A DNA stretch of 64,000 nucleotides from Sthenelais limicola. Lineage: Eukaryota; Annelida; Polychaeta; Phyllodocida; Sigalionidae. Position 1 is the first letter of the stretch; each line of letters opens with the position of its first letter. Under the pieces are notes generated by a model. It worked only from the letters and a program-made list of their open reading frames with translations. It was not told the DNA's origin and ran no database searches. This document shows, piece by piece, positions 21,515 to 32,571 of the stretch. The position numbers and the translations under genes are program-made. The stretch lies in the NCBI GenBank assembly GCA_942159475.1, contig OW804094.1:135828755-135892754 (forward strand), written 5' to 3'.

Positions 21515-21743
21515 GGGCCAGATTTTCAGAAAATGTACAATTGACAGTTGTACAAATTTAGTAAATCCTGCTGAATTAGACTGCAATTTGGTCAATTCTA
21601 TGTAAATTCGGGTATATTTGGCATTGCGTAGAATCTAGCAATCTGTTTGGTTAGGTTGAACTGTATTTTGAACTTTATTTTTGTCTGAAATTTGGGTTAT
21701 TTGAGAAGATATTTGAATTGTACATTTTCTGAAAATCTGACCC
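21515..21743 (+). mobile_element. MITE-A copy 13
   Basis: Left end GGGCCAGATTTTCAG, right end CTGAAAATCTGACCC. A short deletion lies before the right end (GGATTGGTGAAGG is lost). Confidence 0.86.
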
Positions 21744-22302
21744 AAATATCTAAGTGTAACTAAGAAAGTATTGCTGGATCGAAGTTAGGATTATTCGAAG
21801 AGAAACATTTGATGTAAATGCCAGTCATTTAATTAGGGACTGCTCTAGTCAACGATTTTATATTTTCCATTCAAAGCGTGCCTCGCCGGGAATTTTAAAC
21901 TCTAGAAATGCTTGGCGATCCGAGTTGAGAACTGGTATCAGGCATTGAATTAATAATAAAAAAAAGCTCGACATCAATGTCATTGCATTTCAATCAGGCC
22001 AGAATCAAAGGACATAAGATTACAAGCTCGAGCTGAATTTTTTCCATTGATATATGAGAAACCGAATTTAATTTCAGGAGATTTCTTTCATTCAATGTGA
22101 GTAGACCGGCTAATGGTGAATTGCAATCGACTTTTTCTCCTTAAGTAATTAATAATCATAATAATTGTAGTGATAATTATTGAAATAATTATTGAAATAA
22201 TCAGTTGGATTGCCCATGTCTTGGAATTGTTTCGCGCATCGTTAGAATTTTTTTTCAAAGATCAGGGCAATGAATCAGATTGGAATTCTTGCTTATGGGA
22301 AA
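21744..22302. other. Unassigned interval
   Basis: AT-rich, with no recognised element or exon. Confidence 0.35.
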
Positions 22303-22860
22303 TATGATGTGTTTCGGGAAAATGAGTCACAAGTGGCAAAAATTGCATTTTGAGATATTATCATATATGAAAAGATGGGATCAAGCCGATTCCAATGAAT
22401 GTAAGCAGTAGGACATCATATGGGTGAAGTCACCAGAAAATGTACAATTCACCTTCACCAATTCTCTCAAATAACCCGAATTTCAGACGAAAATAAAGTT
22501 CAAAATACAGTTCAACCTAACCAAACAGACTGCTAGAATATACTCGAATTTACATAGTATTGGCTAAATTACGGTCTAATTTAGCAGGATTTACTAAATG
22601 TCTACAGCTGCCAATTGTACATTTTCTGAAAATCTGACCCCTATAAGCATTTCTATATTTTAAGTTTGATATTTCTATTTTAAAAAAAAAGATGTTTGCA
22701 ATAGTTTTGTCCTTCGAAATGCATGGATATTCTTAATACACTGTCCTGAAATTTGGTACATGTATTCATGCTACGGCAAGCGTTAAGCACCCAAAAATGA
22801 CAACATTCTCCCAAAGACAACTTGTGAAACTTGTGAATAAAACACTTGAAAAAATCACAT
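22303..22860 (+). mobile_element. MITE-C copy interrupted by MITE-A
   Basis: The left half ends in TAGGACAT. The right half resumes at CTATAAGCATTTCTATATTT after the MITE-A at 22422-22640. The extreme right end (GCGACTTGTGACTCAT) is missing. Confidence 0.86.
22422..22640 (-). mobile_element. MITE-A copy 14, inside MITE-C
   Basis: Left end of the GGGTGAAGTCACCAG type, right end CTGAAAATCTGACCC. The interrupted C text gives flanks ATAT and CTAT. Confidence 0.9.
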
Positions 22861-23247
22861 ATGAAAAAGGTTCTTCTTCTTCCTTGACCTTCGGCACCCC
22901 CGCTTCTTCCCTTGGAAGTCAGAATGACTCTATTTACAATCGGAAACGGTGCCCAGACAGACTAGAGTCCAACGATTTTACTCCTTTACCACACACATAC
23001 TTATCCACCCGTTTGCAATATTTTCCCCGGTGAGAATGTGTATTGATGCATGGAATACTCCATTTAAGCTATTGGCTACAACCTAATGTACTCGGATTTT
23101 CAATTCGGGTAGCAACACTTACACAATCCGTCATCGTTTTCACGGCAACACTGCCATCCTTGCCAAAGGCCGCCATTCTTGCCGTCCTGCTTGCCCCACC
23201 CTTAGTTCGTCCCACTCACACCAGGGTGCGCCACCTCCACTACAAGC

Positions 23248-23285
23248 GCTGGGTACTGCTGCACCGAGGAGCAGCTGTACCCAGC
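23248..23285. other. Hairpin, 15-base stem
   Basis: GCTGGGTACTGCTGC pairs with GCAGCTGTACCCAGC (one mismatch) around an 8-base loop. It lies in a GC-rich patch (23150-23310) with no identifiable gene. Confidence 0.8.
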
Positions 23286-23974
23286 TTTTATAACAGCAGG
23301 GCGTGGGGGGGATTATATTCCATATATTTAAAACAAAATAATCCGGAAGCAAATAGCCAAAGAATCAACTCTAGCGGGCACACACTCTCCTGGACGTATC
23401 GTGGCCCGTGCTAAAACCATTTTCGCCGAAAATAGAGCCTCTAATTCTTTCCCCAATTGAAAGAGAATTGCATCAATATCTACATGTGTGAGTTTAAAAG
23501 AAGTCTGAGTCCCAGATGTGAAGATATTAGTGAAATTAAAAAATAAAATGACTCGAAAATGAGACAAATATAAAAAGCCTGCCTTCACTGGGATTCAAAT
23601 TCACAATGTCCAGACTGGCAGTCTTAGATGCTAACCACTTGACCATAGAAGACTCTAGAGATCATGCATATTATAACACTGAGCAAACCATTGATGCATC
23701 ACATATTAGGGTTTCTTTAACCCCCATTCTCCTCATGGTGAATGAGGAGAATGGGGAAATACATTTTGAAGGTCCCTGTGTTAGCTGCAGGTGATTTAAT
23801 GATTAAAATTAATGATAAAAATATATCTTGCATCTGCAATCTATTTCTCTAATATGCGAATGCAGGACTTCTAGGTCTGCACGCTTCCTGGACCTCCAAT
23901 GTATGCAAAACCACATACCTCTGCTTCATGCCAGACGTTGTTCCTATAATGTATTCCTATTCTGTTCATTATAT
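23286..23974. other. Mostly unassigned interval with one perfect hairpin
   Basis: At 23722-23756, CCCCATTCTCCTCAT pairs perfectly with ATGAGGAGAATGGGG across the loop GGTGA. Nothing else is recognised. Confidence 0.6.
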
Positions 23975-24229
23975 GGGTCAGATCTTCAGAAAATGTACAA
24001 TTGGCAGCTGTACACATTTAGTAAATTCTGCTAAATTAGGCTGCAATTTGGCCAATACTAGGTAAATTCGAGTATATTCGGCATTGCATTGATTCTAGCA
24101 ATCTGTGTGGTTATGTTGAACTGCATTTTGACCTTTATTTTCGTCTGAAATTTGGGATATTTGAGAAGATTGGCGAAGTTGAATTGTACATTTTCTGGCG
24201 ACTTCCCCCATATGCTGAAAATCAGACCC
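23975..24229 (+). mobile_element. MITE-A copy 15 with a doubled right end
   Basis: The usual right end (TTCTGGCGACTTCCCCC, to 24209) is followed after ATAT by an extra terminal piece CTGAAAATCAGACCC and again ATAT, as if two ends of different type lie side by side. Confidence 0.83.
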
Positions 24230-24579
24230 ATATGACCCAACATATCATAACTCGCTGACCTTTCCCCATCGGCCAGTATGCTGAGGTATGCATAGTTAAA
24301 GGCCATGACTTGGCCAGAGTCTCATAACGATTCATACGATAATGATAACGATTAATACCGTCCGGCCATCCCATTATGACAATGCCTGATGTGATTGCAT
24401 TGTTCCCGACAAAATCGTTAACCTTCTCTCATTTTCCTTCTATCAATGGCCGAGCCTTTCTAATTCATTGTCTTCATTTCTTGCCCAGGCCTGGCCAGTG
24501 TCAGCCGACTCCTTTCGCCAAGTATCTTTGCAAATATTCCGTCTTAATGTCCTTCTCAGATTCAAATTTCAAACATTCA

Positions 24580-24792
24580 AAAATCTGTCACACGTCCTCT
24601 CAAATGACCCTTATTTAATAGAAAGTGACCTTCAAAATACAGCTTAACACAAGGAAAGAGACTTTTATTATTTATAAACACAATGCCAAAGACACTCTTA
24701 TATACCCATTATTCATGTTCTTTCAGTCTAATTGAGCAGAAGTTACCCAATTTGTAGAGCTGCCGAATGTGCATTTTCGGAGAATCTGACCC
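24580..24792 (-). mobile_element. MITE-A copy 16, left end decayed
   Basis: Recognisable from CACGTCCTCTCAAATGACCC to the right end TTCGGAGAATCTGACCC. Confidence 0.7.
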
Positions 24793-25032
24793 ATATGTAA
24801 TTTATTATGTTATAATGAAATTCATTGTATTGTATTCAAATACGTTTATTCCAGCCAAACATTATGTAATATGTACTTGTTGTAGCTGTACATCTATCTA
24901 GATATAATTATATTTGTCGATGAATTAAAATATTAAGCGATTTAATCCATCGTTATCCATTATTAAGTAGCTATTGTCAGGGGAAATAGAGTAAAAACAT
25001 CCTACAGAAACAGACAAGTTCTCACAGTACAT

Positions 25033-25267
25033 GGGTCAGATTTTCAGAAAATGTACAATTCGCCTTCACCAATCCTCTCAAATAACCCTTTAAGACAAAA
25101 ATGAGCTTCAAAATGCAGTTTAACATAACAGGACTGATACTTTAAATCAATGCGATACCAAATATACTCAGATATACCCGGTATTCATCATTTGTCAGCC
25201 TAAAAAGTCAGCCTAACTTCCCAAATGTGTAGAGCTGCCAATTGTACATTTTCTGAAAATCGGACCC
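25033..25267 (-). mobile_element. MITE-A copy 17
   Basis: Complete, with a perfect ACAT duplication (25029-25032, 25268-25271). Confidence 0.92.
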
Positions 25268-25324
25268 ACATACGAATACAATGCTGGCGTCTACAGCTCA
25301 AATAATGATATTCCAAGCATAATC

Positions 25325-25553
25325 GGGTAAAGTTTTCAGAAAATGTACAATTTACCTTCACCAATTCTCTCAAATAACCCAAATTTCAGAGTTAAAAAAT
25401 AATAGAGTTCAACCTAACTAAACCGATTGCTAGAATCAATGCATAGCAAATTATTCTCGAATTTACCTAGTATTGAGCAAATTGCAGCCTCATTTAGCAG
25501 AAATTACTAAATATGTACAGCTGCCAATTGTACATTTTCTGAAAATCTCACTC
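25325..25553 (-). mobile_element. MITE-A copy 18
   Basis: Left end GGGTAAAGTTTTCAG, right end CTGAAAATCTCACTC. The duplication is not legible. Confidence 0.85.
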
Positions 25554-25751
25554 AATTGTTAGAGATTTCAATTACTATTGGTGACTTTCTTTCGTATTCT
25601 ACACAAGGAAAGGGATATACAAGGAAAACCTGAGATAATCAAGAAAAGAAAAACTTCACCTTTAGTAATATTCATGCACTCTCACTGCAAAGGTTTTATC
25701 CATGTTTGACATCATACTGATTGTACCTTATATATACACAGTCTTCCATAT

Positions 25752-25985
25752 GGGTCAGATCGTCAGAAAATGTACAATTCCCCTTCGCCAATCCTCTCAA
25801 ATAGTCCAAATTTAAGGCAAAAACAGGATTCAATATATAGTTTCACATAACAGAACAGATTTGTTTAATCAATTCAATACCAAATATACCCAGATATACC
25901 TGGTATTTATCATTTTACAGGCTAATTCACCATAGTTTACTAAATGTGTAGAGCTGCCGATTGTAATTCTCTGACGGTCTGACCC
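25752..25985 (-). mobile_element. MITE-A copy 19
   Basis: Complete, ATAT on both sides. The right end is altered (CTCTGACGGTCTGACCC). Confidence 0.88.
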
Positions 25986-26687
25986 ATATGGTAGTGCTTT
26001 GAAGCGTTACATAATAGTCTATTTGTGTCTCGCGACCATTATGACAAAATATCACCCGAGGAGAAAACCTTTCATGAGTGTGTCTAGCAATGCGACAAGA
26101 CAACAAAAAGCCTCAGTGGCATCAGCATACAGCAAGACTTGCCAGCCCAGTCTGAAAACCTTCCCATCGCCATCCTATCGCGGAGCAGTGCTTTTGTACA
26201 GAAATTCTATCGCTCTTGCAGCGGCCCTTGATTTATTAATGACATTTAAAAGCGCACCTGCGACCAGCTATATTTCGAGTGGCGATTAGGCTTTGACATT
26301 TAAAGGGAAATTATATGCACGGCCCACTAGGTTTTACATAGCACGCCGGTCATAGGAGAGTCAATGGTATATGGCCGGGGTGGCAGTAGGGTATTGATTG
26401 GTTTTATTTGGCCTGCTAATAGCAGGGGGAAAGCAAAGGCCAACTGTTACACAATATAGCCATTGATCCGGTGCCAGGGCACAAAGGGGACCGCAGAGAA
26501 TTACACAGGCTCACTATAGGAATGTGTCGCAGCTGATTGAGTTAGATCATACTAATTATGATTATTGATTAATGCAATAATGTCATATTAATTGTTGTTG
26601 TATGTATATGCAGCGCTACCATGGACAGATTCAGTTCTTGTTGCAGGAGGCTACTGCTGGGAAAACATCCGGCCTCTAAACGTATAG
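25986..26687. other. Unassigned interval
   Basis: A 96-codon open frame at 25999-26289 has no recognisable motif and no supporting signals. The rest is also unassigned. Confidence 0.35.
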
Positions 26688-26914
26688 GGGTCAGATTTTC
26701 GGAAAATGTACAATGTAGACATTTAGTAAATTCTGCTAGATTAGGCCGCAATTTAGCCAATACTAGATAAATTCGAGTATATCTGGCATTGCATTGATTC
26801 TAGCAATCTGTTTAGTTAGGTTGAACTGTATTTTGAACTTTATTTTCGTCTGAAATCCGGGTTATTTGAGAGAATTGGTGAAGGTGAATTGTACATTTTC
26901 TGGTGACTTCACCC
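26688..26914 (+). mobile_element. MITE-A copy 20
   Basis: A short deletion after GTACAAT removes the TTGGCAGCTG segment. The right end TTCTGGTGACTTCACCC is of the second type. Confidence 0.86.
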
Positions 26915-27073
26915 ATTATAGGTTAGAGGAGAGAGAGGATTGTTTTGTGAGATTGTACATCTGTCAAACATAGTGGAGTGATCAACAATTTGCAATAGTG
27001 AAGCTTACAGTTACATGTAGCCTCCCAGACAAGCTAATTCACATCTATCTGGTTCATATGTATACATAGTTAA

Positions 27074-27296
27074 GGGTGGTCTCCACTGGCTACGGTAAGC
27101 TCTGCGGTAAGCTCTGTGGTTAGCCTTGTGATGGTGTTGCAGTGGTTCTGTAAGTGGAGAGGAGTGACGAGGTCCTCCCTATATGGTTCACTGGCCACCT
27201 CGCCACTCCTCTCCACCTACATAACTATCACAACAACATCGCAAGGCTTACCGCAGAGCTTACTGCAGAGCCTACTGCAGCCAGTGGAGACCCCCT
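27074..27296 (+). mobile_element. MITE-B copy 3
   Basis: TTAA precedes GGGTGGTCTCCACTGGCTAC. The right end CCAGTGGAGACCCCC is followed by TTTAA. The core is partly deleted. Confidence 0.9.
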
Positions 27297-27367
27297 TTAA
27301 ACAAGCTTGTTACCTACTGGTTTGCTACAACCTTTTATGATAGTGATTTCTGCTCTTGTAGTTCATA

Positions 27368-27602
27368 GAAGATTTTCAGAAAATGAACAATTGGCAGATG
27401 TTCATATTTAGTAATTCTGAGAAATGAGGCTGTAATTTGGTCAATACTAACTAGGCAAATTCGAGTATATTTGGCATTGCATTGATTCTAGGAATCTGTT
27501 TGGTTAGGTTGAACTGTATTTTGAACTTTATTTTCGTCTGAAATTTGGGTTATTTCAGATAATTGGTGAAGTTGAATTGTACATTTTCTGAAAATCTGAC
27601 CC
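27368..27602 (+). mobile_element. MITE-A copy 21, left five bases lost
   Basis: Begins AGATTTTCAGAAAATGAAC. Right end CTGAAAATCTGACCC. Confidence 0.85.
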
Positions 27603-27806
27603 ACATACTACTACACATGTTTCTCCCCATAGGAACACAGGGTGTGACCCCCGGTGCTTTTGCCAATAATAACTAATAGAGATATAATGGAGTTATGTAA
27701 TGTTACGTAATGTGTCATAACATGACCTCCAGGGTGGCCTCACTACAATCACTGAACTTTCTCTTGGTGGTATAAGGGGAGAACGCTGAGTTATGTAGCT
27801 CTATGA

Positions 27807-28065
27807 GGGTGAAGTCACCAGAAAATGCACAATTCCCCTTCACCAATTCTCTCAAATAACCCGAATTTCGGACGAAAATAAAGTTTAGAATACAGTTTAA
27901 CCTAACGAAACAGATTGCTAGAATCAATGCAATGCCGGGTATACTCCAATTTACCTAGTATTGACTAAATTTCAGCCTAATTTAGCAGAATTTACTAAAT
28001 GTGTAGAGCTGCCAATTGTACATTTTCTGAAAAGTTGAATTGTACATTTTCTGAAAATCTGACCC
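27807..28065 (-). mobile_element. MITE-A copy 22 with duplicated right end
   Basis: The right end reads TGTACATTTTCTGAAAA twice in a row (about 28017-28058) before TCTGACCC. Left end of the GGGTGAAGTCACCAG type. Confidence 0.88.
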
Positions 28066-28187
28066 ACTGTAGGCAAAATGAGCTATACTAAGGTTATTTC
28101 TTTCTTTGCGAATAGATGCATTTAGCGAGTAATCCTTCCTTATTACGTTGGAGGGTGGTATACAAGAGCATAAAACTATATATATAT

Positions 28188-28422
28188 GGGTGAAATCGCC
28201 ACAAAATGTACAATTGGCCTTCACCAATCCTCTCAAATAACCCAAAATTAAGACAAAAATAAAGTTCAAAATACAGTTCAACCTTACCAAACACATTGCT
28301 AGAATCAATGCAATACCGATAATACTAGAATTTACCAGGTATTGACCAAATTGCAGCCTTATTTAGCAGAATTTACTGAATGTGTACAGCTGCCAATTGT
28401 ACATTCTCTGAAAATCTGAGCC
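28188..28422 (-). mobile_element. MITE-A copy 23
   Basis: Left end GGGTGAAATCGCCACAAAAT, right end CTGAAAATCTGAGCC. ATAT on both sides within a TA-rich stretch. Confidence 0.87.
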
Positions 28423-28675
28423 ATATATACATACAAGAAACAGTGCTGAGCAGCTCACTTATCAAGTTAAGAGTAGATCGAGTGAAGGACAAACAGGCAT
28501 CGCAGTGCATCAAAGTGAAGCTATTGGATGCTAAACCTTTTAAGGTACAGTTTTATTGGTTTAACATCTGGTTGAAAAAGCACAACTGTTCCCTAATGGG
28601 TGTATCTAAAACAGGTCGGTGAACATACTATCTATATCTCTTCTATAGCCATAGTATAGGCGGTTCTATTGGTAA

Positions 28676-28898
28676 TAATAGGGAGATTTAGCAATCACAA
28701 CGCACCAACACAACATTAACGCATCCACTAACTATTAGTACATTATTACCGTTGTGGGGATATCTCGAGAGGCCTGCAATGCAGATGCCCTCGGCCTAGC
28801 GCCTCTCGAGATATCCCCACAGCGGTAGGAATGTACAAATAGTTAGTGGATGCGTTAGCGTTGTGGTGGTGCATTGTGGTTGCTAAATCTCTCTATTA
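28676..28898. mobile_element. Foldback element G, copy 2 (near-complete palindrome)
   Basis: TAATAGGGAGATTTAGCAA is mirrored by TTGCTAAATCTCTCTATTA. The arms of about 105 bases match almost throughout, meeting at a short centre (GCAATGCAGATGCCC region). It has no coding capacity. The TA at both ends suggests a mariner-like TA target. Confidence 0.88.
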
Positions 28899-29087
28899 AC
28901 TTCTATAAGGGAAGTTAATGTTACAGATTCAGAAAAAAGGATTTGTTGGCCATAAAAGGGAAAGTCGATGAGAAGTGGAGATGCTCTATTAATGCCTGTA
29001 CTTTGATCCCTTTGAAGACAACTCTATCTTTAGAAAGGTGTTTAATATATACTTTGGCAGAAAAAGCATCGGATTGGGTACTAAAGT

Positions 29088-29247
29088 ACTGACTCTATAG
29101 AGACCACACCTCTATTAAGACCAGTTTCTCTCAGTCCCGAATTGCTTTCCTCTTATTAGATTAGCCCCTCTAATGAGACCACCTCGCTATGAGACCACAA
29201 ATCATTCAGTCCCTAGGGTGGTCTCAATAGAGAGGTTCCACTGTACA
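29088..29247 (+). mobile_element. MITE-J (CAGTGGAACCTCTC type)
   Basis: Repeats of the theme CTCTATTAAGACCA, CTCTAATGAGACCACCTC and GGTGGTCTCAATAGAGAGG, ending in TTCCACTGTA. The left end (TACTGACTCTATAGAGACC) is a decayed inverse of it. The class is familiar from many marine invertebrates; this assignment is from memory. Confidence 0.5.
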
Positions 29248-29472
29248 GACAAATTTCCTCAAGACAAGACCTATATGTATATAATACTGATAATAATTAT
29301 CGAAACACTAATTCAAATCGACAAGTTATATCAAATAGAATACTTCACCCACATTACATAATTTCAACCCCACTCATACTCTTGGTTTAACAATATCAAC
29401 CTCTCTTGATGGTAAATGAGAAAGGCAATTCTTGTATTAAAAAAGGCAATTGCCTCCCTCATCATATACAGT

Positions 29473-29857
29473 ATATGAATAGTGTTTTCTTATTGACTCA
29501 GAGTCTCGATTCATCGATGGGATGGAAACCTTATCATGAAGCTACTGTAGCTTCTTTGTCTCGAGGGTAAGATTTTCAGGAAATGTACAAGTGGTAGCTG
29601 TACACATTTAATTTGGCCAATATTAGGTCAATTCAAGTGTATTCTGCTTGGCATTGATTCTAGCAATCGGTTTAGTTAGGTTGAACTCGATTTTGAACTT
29701 TGTTTTGGTCGGAAATTTTGGTTATTTGAGAGAATTGGTGAAGGTGAATTGTACATTTTCTGAAAACTTGGCCGATATGAATACTGTTTTCTTATTGACT
29801 CAGTGTCTCGATTCATCGATGGAATGGAAACCTTATCATGAAGCTACTCTAGCTTCT
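29473..29857 (+). repeat. Direct repeat pair of about 90 bases around a MITE-A
   Basis: Copy one is 29473-29574. Copy two is 29776-29857 and continues past the next MITE-A as 30093-30107. Both contain GTTTTCTTATTGACTCAG and ACCTTATCATGAAGCTACT. Copy one is an unoccupied version of the site into which the MITE-A at 29858 inserted. Confidence 0.88.
29575..29773 (+). mobile_element. MITE-A copy 24, internally deleted
   Basis: Left end GGGTAAGATTTTCAGGAAAT. About 30 bases after ACACATTTA are missing, and the right end is eroded (CTGAAAACTTGGCC). Confidence 0.83.
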
Positions 29858-30092
29858 GGGTCAGATTTTCAGAAAATGTACAACTGGCAGCTGCACACAT
29901 TTAGTAAATTTGGCTAAATTAAGCTGAAATTTGGCCAATACTAGGTAAATTCGAAATGAGTTGGCATTGCATTGATTCTAGCAATCGGTTTAGTTAGGTT
30001 GAACTGTATTTTGAACTTTATTTTCGTCTGACATTTGGCTTATTTGAGAGGATTGGTGAAGGCCAATTGTACATTTTCTGAAAATCTGACCC
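29858..30092 (+). mobile_element. MITE-A copy 25 with known empty site
   Basis: Complete. Comparison with 29540-29574 shows it entered the sequence AGCTTCTTTGTCTCGAG, duplicating TTCT (right copy now ATCT). Confidence 0.93.
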
Positions 30093-30415
30093 ATCTTTGT
30101 CTCGAGTACGACCATGAGGAAGACGGTCGTGTAAGAGTAGCTCGCCCTATAGAGTTGCTCTTTATATTGTCAAGCATATTGCTCGACAACATGTGATGTG
30201 GTACAGGAGAATGAGTCACAAGTCGCTAATAATGGATTTTGAGATATTTTAATGAAAAGATGAGGTCAAGCCGGTTCTAATGATTGTAAACATTAAGGGC
30301 ATCTAATAAGGGCTTCTATATTTTTATGTTTGATATATAAATTTATGTTTGAAAAAAAAAGTTTGCTATATTTCTGGGTGGACATTTACCAATAAAGTAA
30401 CTACATACTGTAAAC

Positions 30416-30608
30416 GTATTAATGTTTGCGCAGTATTTATTTTCCCTATTTTAGCGCAGCCACCTTTGTGCGCAAAAATAAATCGAAAGGTATAATTATT
30501 GCATGAACAAAGTGTGAGACTTCCTTGCTGCACGGAATTAAATCCGCGCGAAAAAGTGTCGAAGTACTTTGTGCGCGAAAATATATCTGCGCGAAAATAA
30601 ATACAGTA
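30416..30608. mobile_element. Small inverted-repeat element inside MITE-C
   Basis: Starts TACTGTAAACGTATTAATG and ends GCGAAAATAAATACAGTA, with several GCGCGAAAATA/TTTTAGCGC words inside. The short ends TACTGTA/TACAGTA and internal Cs and Gs recall a widespread invertebrate MITE. Confidence 0.65.
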
Positions 30609-30654
30609 TACTCCATGGGGTCACCTTCTGAACGCAAGCGTTGATACATGTATT

Positions 30655-30800
30655 GATATGACTTGATATGATATTGATATTGATATTGAAAACTTTTATT
30701 GCTACTAGGTAGCCATATGGAAGGGGTGTATTCTCCGGCATTTGAGAGGTGTTCCGGCCCCTTATATGATTTTATATTTGTTTTGGTAGAGTAACAATAC
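30655..30800 (-). mobile_element. LINE 3' end fragment, minus strand
   Basis: On the minus strand, GCAATAAAAGTTTTCAATATC is followed by a (AATATC)n tail, the arrangement of a LINE 3' terminus. The boundaries inside MITE-C are approximate. Confidence 0.5.
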
Positions 30801-31193
30801 CGTCTGATATGACAAAGGGACTTCGTGAATAAAACACTTTGGAAAATATAATTTTGTAACTTGTGACTCATTTCCCTATACCACATCACAACATGGCCCA
30901 CACATTTCTTGTTATTCTGAACGAGATTACCTTTTCATCTTAGGGCCCGAGAATACATCATCGTTCAGCAGGTATTTTTGTGGGAGGATATTTTGATTTA
31001 TGCCCGCCTTCACAGGCTCGTCCTCCCCTCAAACACCAATAAATCCCACGGGCTTTAGACGAGGACAGATACAAATGGCGGCGACGATCCCGGGCCAGAC
31101 GCCTCTCCCCTTCCGTTGTAACCGGACATAGTTGCTTCTCCCGTCGAAGCAATTTTTCGCCATTTCCGACCAAGGGGACAAGGCATTCTATAT

Positions 31194-31429
31194 GGGTCAA
31201 GTTTTCAGAAAATGTACAATTCGCCTTCACCAATACTCTCAAATAGCCCACATTTAAGACAAAAATGAGCTTCAAAATGCAGTTTAACATAACAGAACTG
31301 ATACTTTAAATCAATGCGATACCAAATGTACTCAGATATACCCCAGTATTCTTCATTTTGCAGCCTGATTTAGGAGAATTTCCTAAATGTGTAGAGCTGC
31401 CAATTGTACATTTTCTGAAAATCTGACCC
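31194..31429 (-). mobile_element. MITE-A copy 26
   Basis: Complete, ATAT on both sides. Close in sequence to copies 5, 8 and 17. Confidence 0.92.
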
Positions 31430-32334
31430 ATATAGTGCTATATATAGTTTGTCGGTGCGGTAAGCTATCCTTTGTTCAGGGACGAATCTATGATTACTGT
31501 TATTATAGTCGAGCCTATGTCGTCGCAAAGCCCGACTGCATGCAATTGTATTCCTTCCTTGCCTGAATGGTATTTATCTTGGGGTTATTTCCACCCAAAT
31601 GCTACCGGGATGGTGTGTTTTATGTATGAAATAATACCTCCTACAACACACACCCATCATATATATACACGTATACACTATGTCGAGTATCAAACGGGGA
31701 GAAACATTGCAAAGCAGATGTGTATCGATTGGATGGATGGATATGTCGCTAGGTAAAAACTAAGTCACTATATATCATACAGATAATGGAAAAGGTAAGA
31801 TGATATCCTCTGTCATAATAGTAATAATCCCATCTGTCCGCCGAACCTTTCAGACATATCACAAAGCCAACTTCCTCCTCCTCCTCCTCCTCCTATAATA
31901 ATACTCAACTTCCACAGAAACATATATGAATATCATATATAATATATTCGACAACAACATAATATGTAATGAAAGGACCTTGGCGTGATTATTGATATGG
32001 TTTGAGGGCGTGGGAGTGACGTACCCTTTCCCTAGACCTCTGGTGGAATAGAGCCAGTGAAGGCTCTCCAATAATAATATACTGAGTACATACACCTTTG
32101 GTCGGGATCGAAGGGCGTGCAGATAGGCCAACTTCAAAGACCCCGAAGCGGTAAGTCGAGCCAAATCTGATCTGCCGTACATAAAAGGATTTCCCCTTTT
32201 TTGCTTCCTCTTTGGTGGCTTGGCTTTTGGTGGAAGGGACAACAATGTCTCGTGTGTTACGTGACGGGGAATCACCTGCTCTCTCCGCCCGTAGAAAGGT
32301 CATGGACTTTGCCTGGATAATGTGATGCCTTTAT
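31430..32334. other. Unassigned interval with (CTC)n
   Basis: Contains a CTC repeat at about 31875-31895. A 104-codon minus-strand frame (31989-32303) has no known motif, so it is not called as a gene. Confidence 0.4.
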
Positions 32335-32565
32335 GGGTCAGATTTACAGAAAATGCACAATCTACAGTTCTACACATCTCTCAAATTCTGCTAAATTAGA
32401 GTCAAAAGTGATAAATTCTAGGAATATCTGAGTATATTCTGTATTGTGTTCATTTAATAAATCTGTCTAGTTGCGTTGAACTGTATTTTGAACCTGATTT
32501 CCGTCATTTCCGTTATTTGAGAGGATTGGTGACGGCCAATTGTACATTTTCTGAAAATCGGACCT
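32335..32565 (+). mobile_element. MITE-A copy 27
   Basis: Left end GGGTCAGATTTACAG, right end CTGAAAATCGGACCT. It is separated from the next copy by six bases (ATATAT). Confidence 0.87.
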
Positions 32566-32571
32566 ATATAT

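Larger units (their letters stand above)
30192..30889 (+). mobile_element. MITE-C copy carrying two insertions
   Basis: Ends GTGATGTGGTACAGGAGAAT and CCCTATACCACATCAC. The normal body is interrupted by a small TA-flanked element (30416-30608) and by a minus-strand LINE 3' tail (about 30655-30800), which explains the near-700-base length. Confidence 0.83.

Noticed and set aside
25999..26289. 96-codon plus-strand frame
   Set aside because: No motif and codon choice looks random; it follows directly on a MITE-A end.
31989..32303. 104-codon minus-strand frame with an ATG
   Set aside because: No recognisable motif, two overlapping alternative frames, no splice or promoter signal that supports it.
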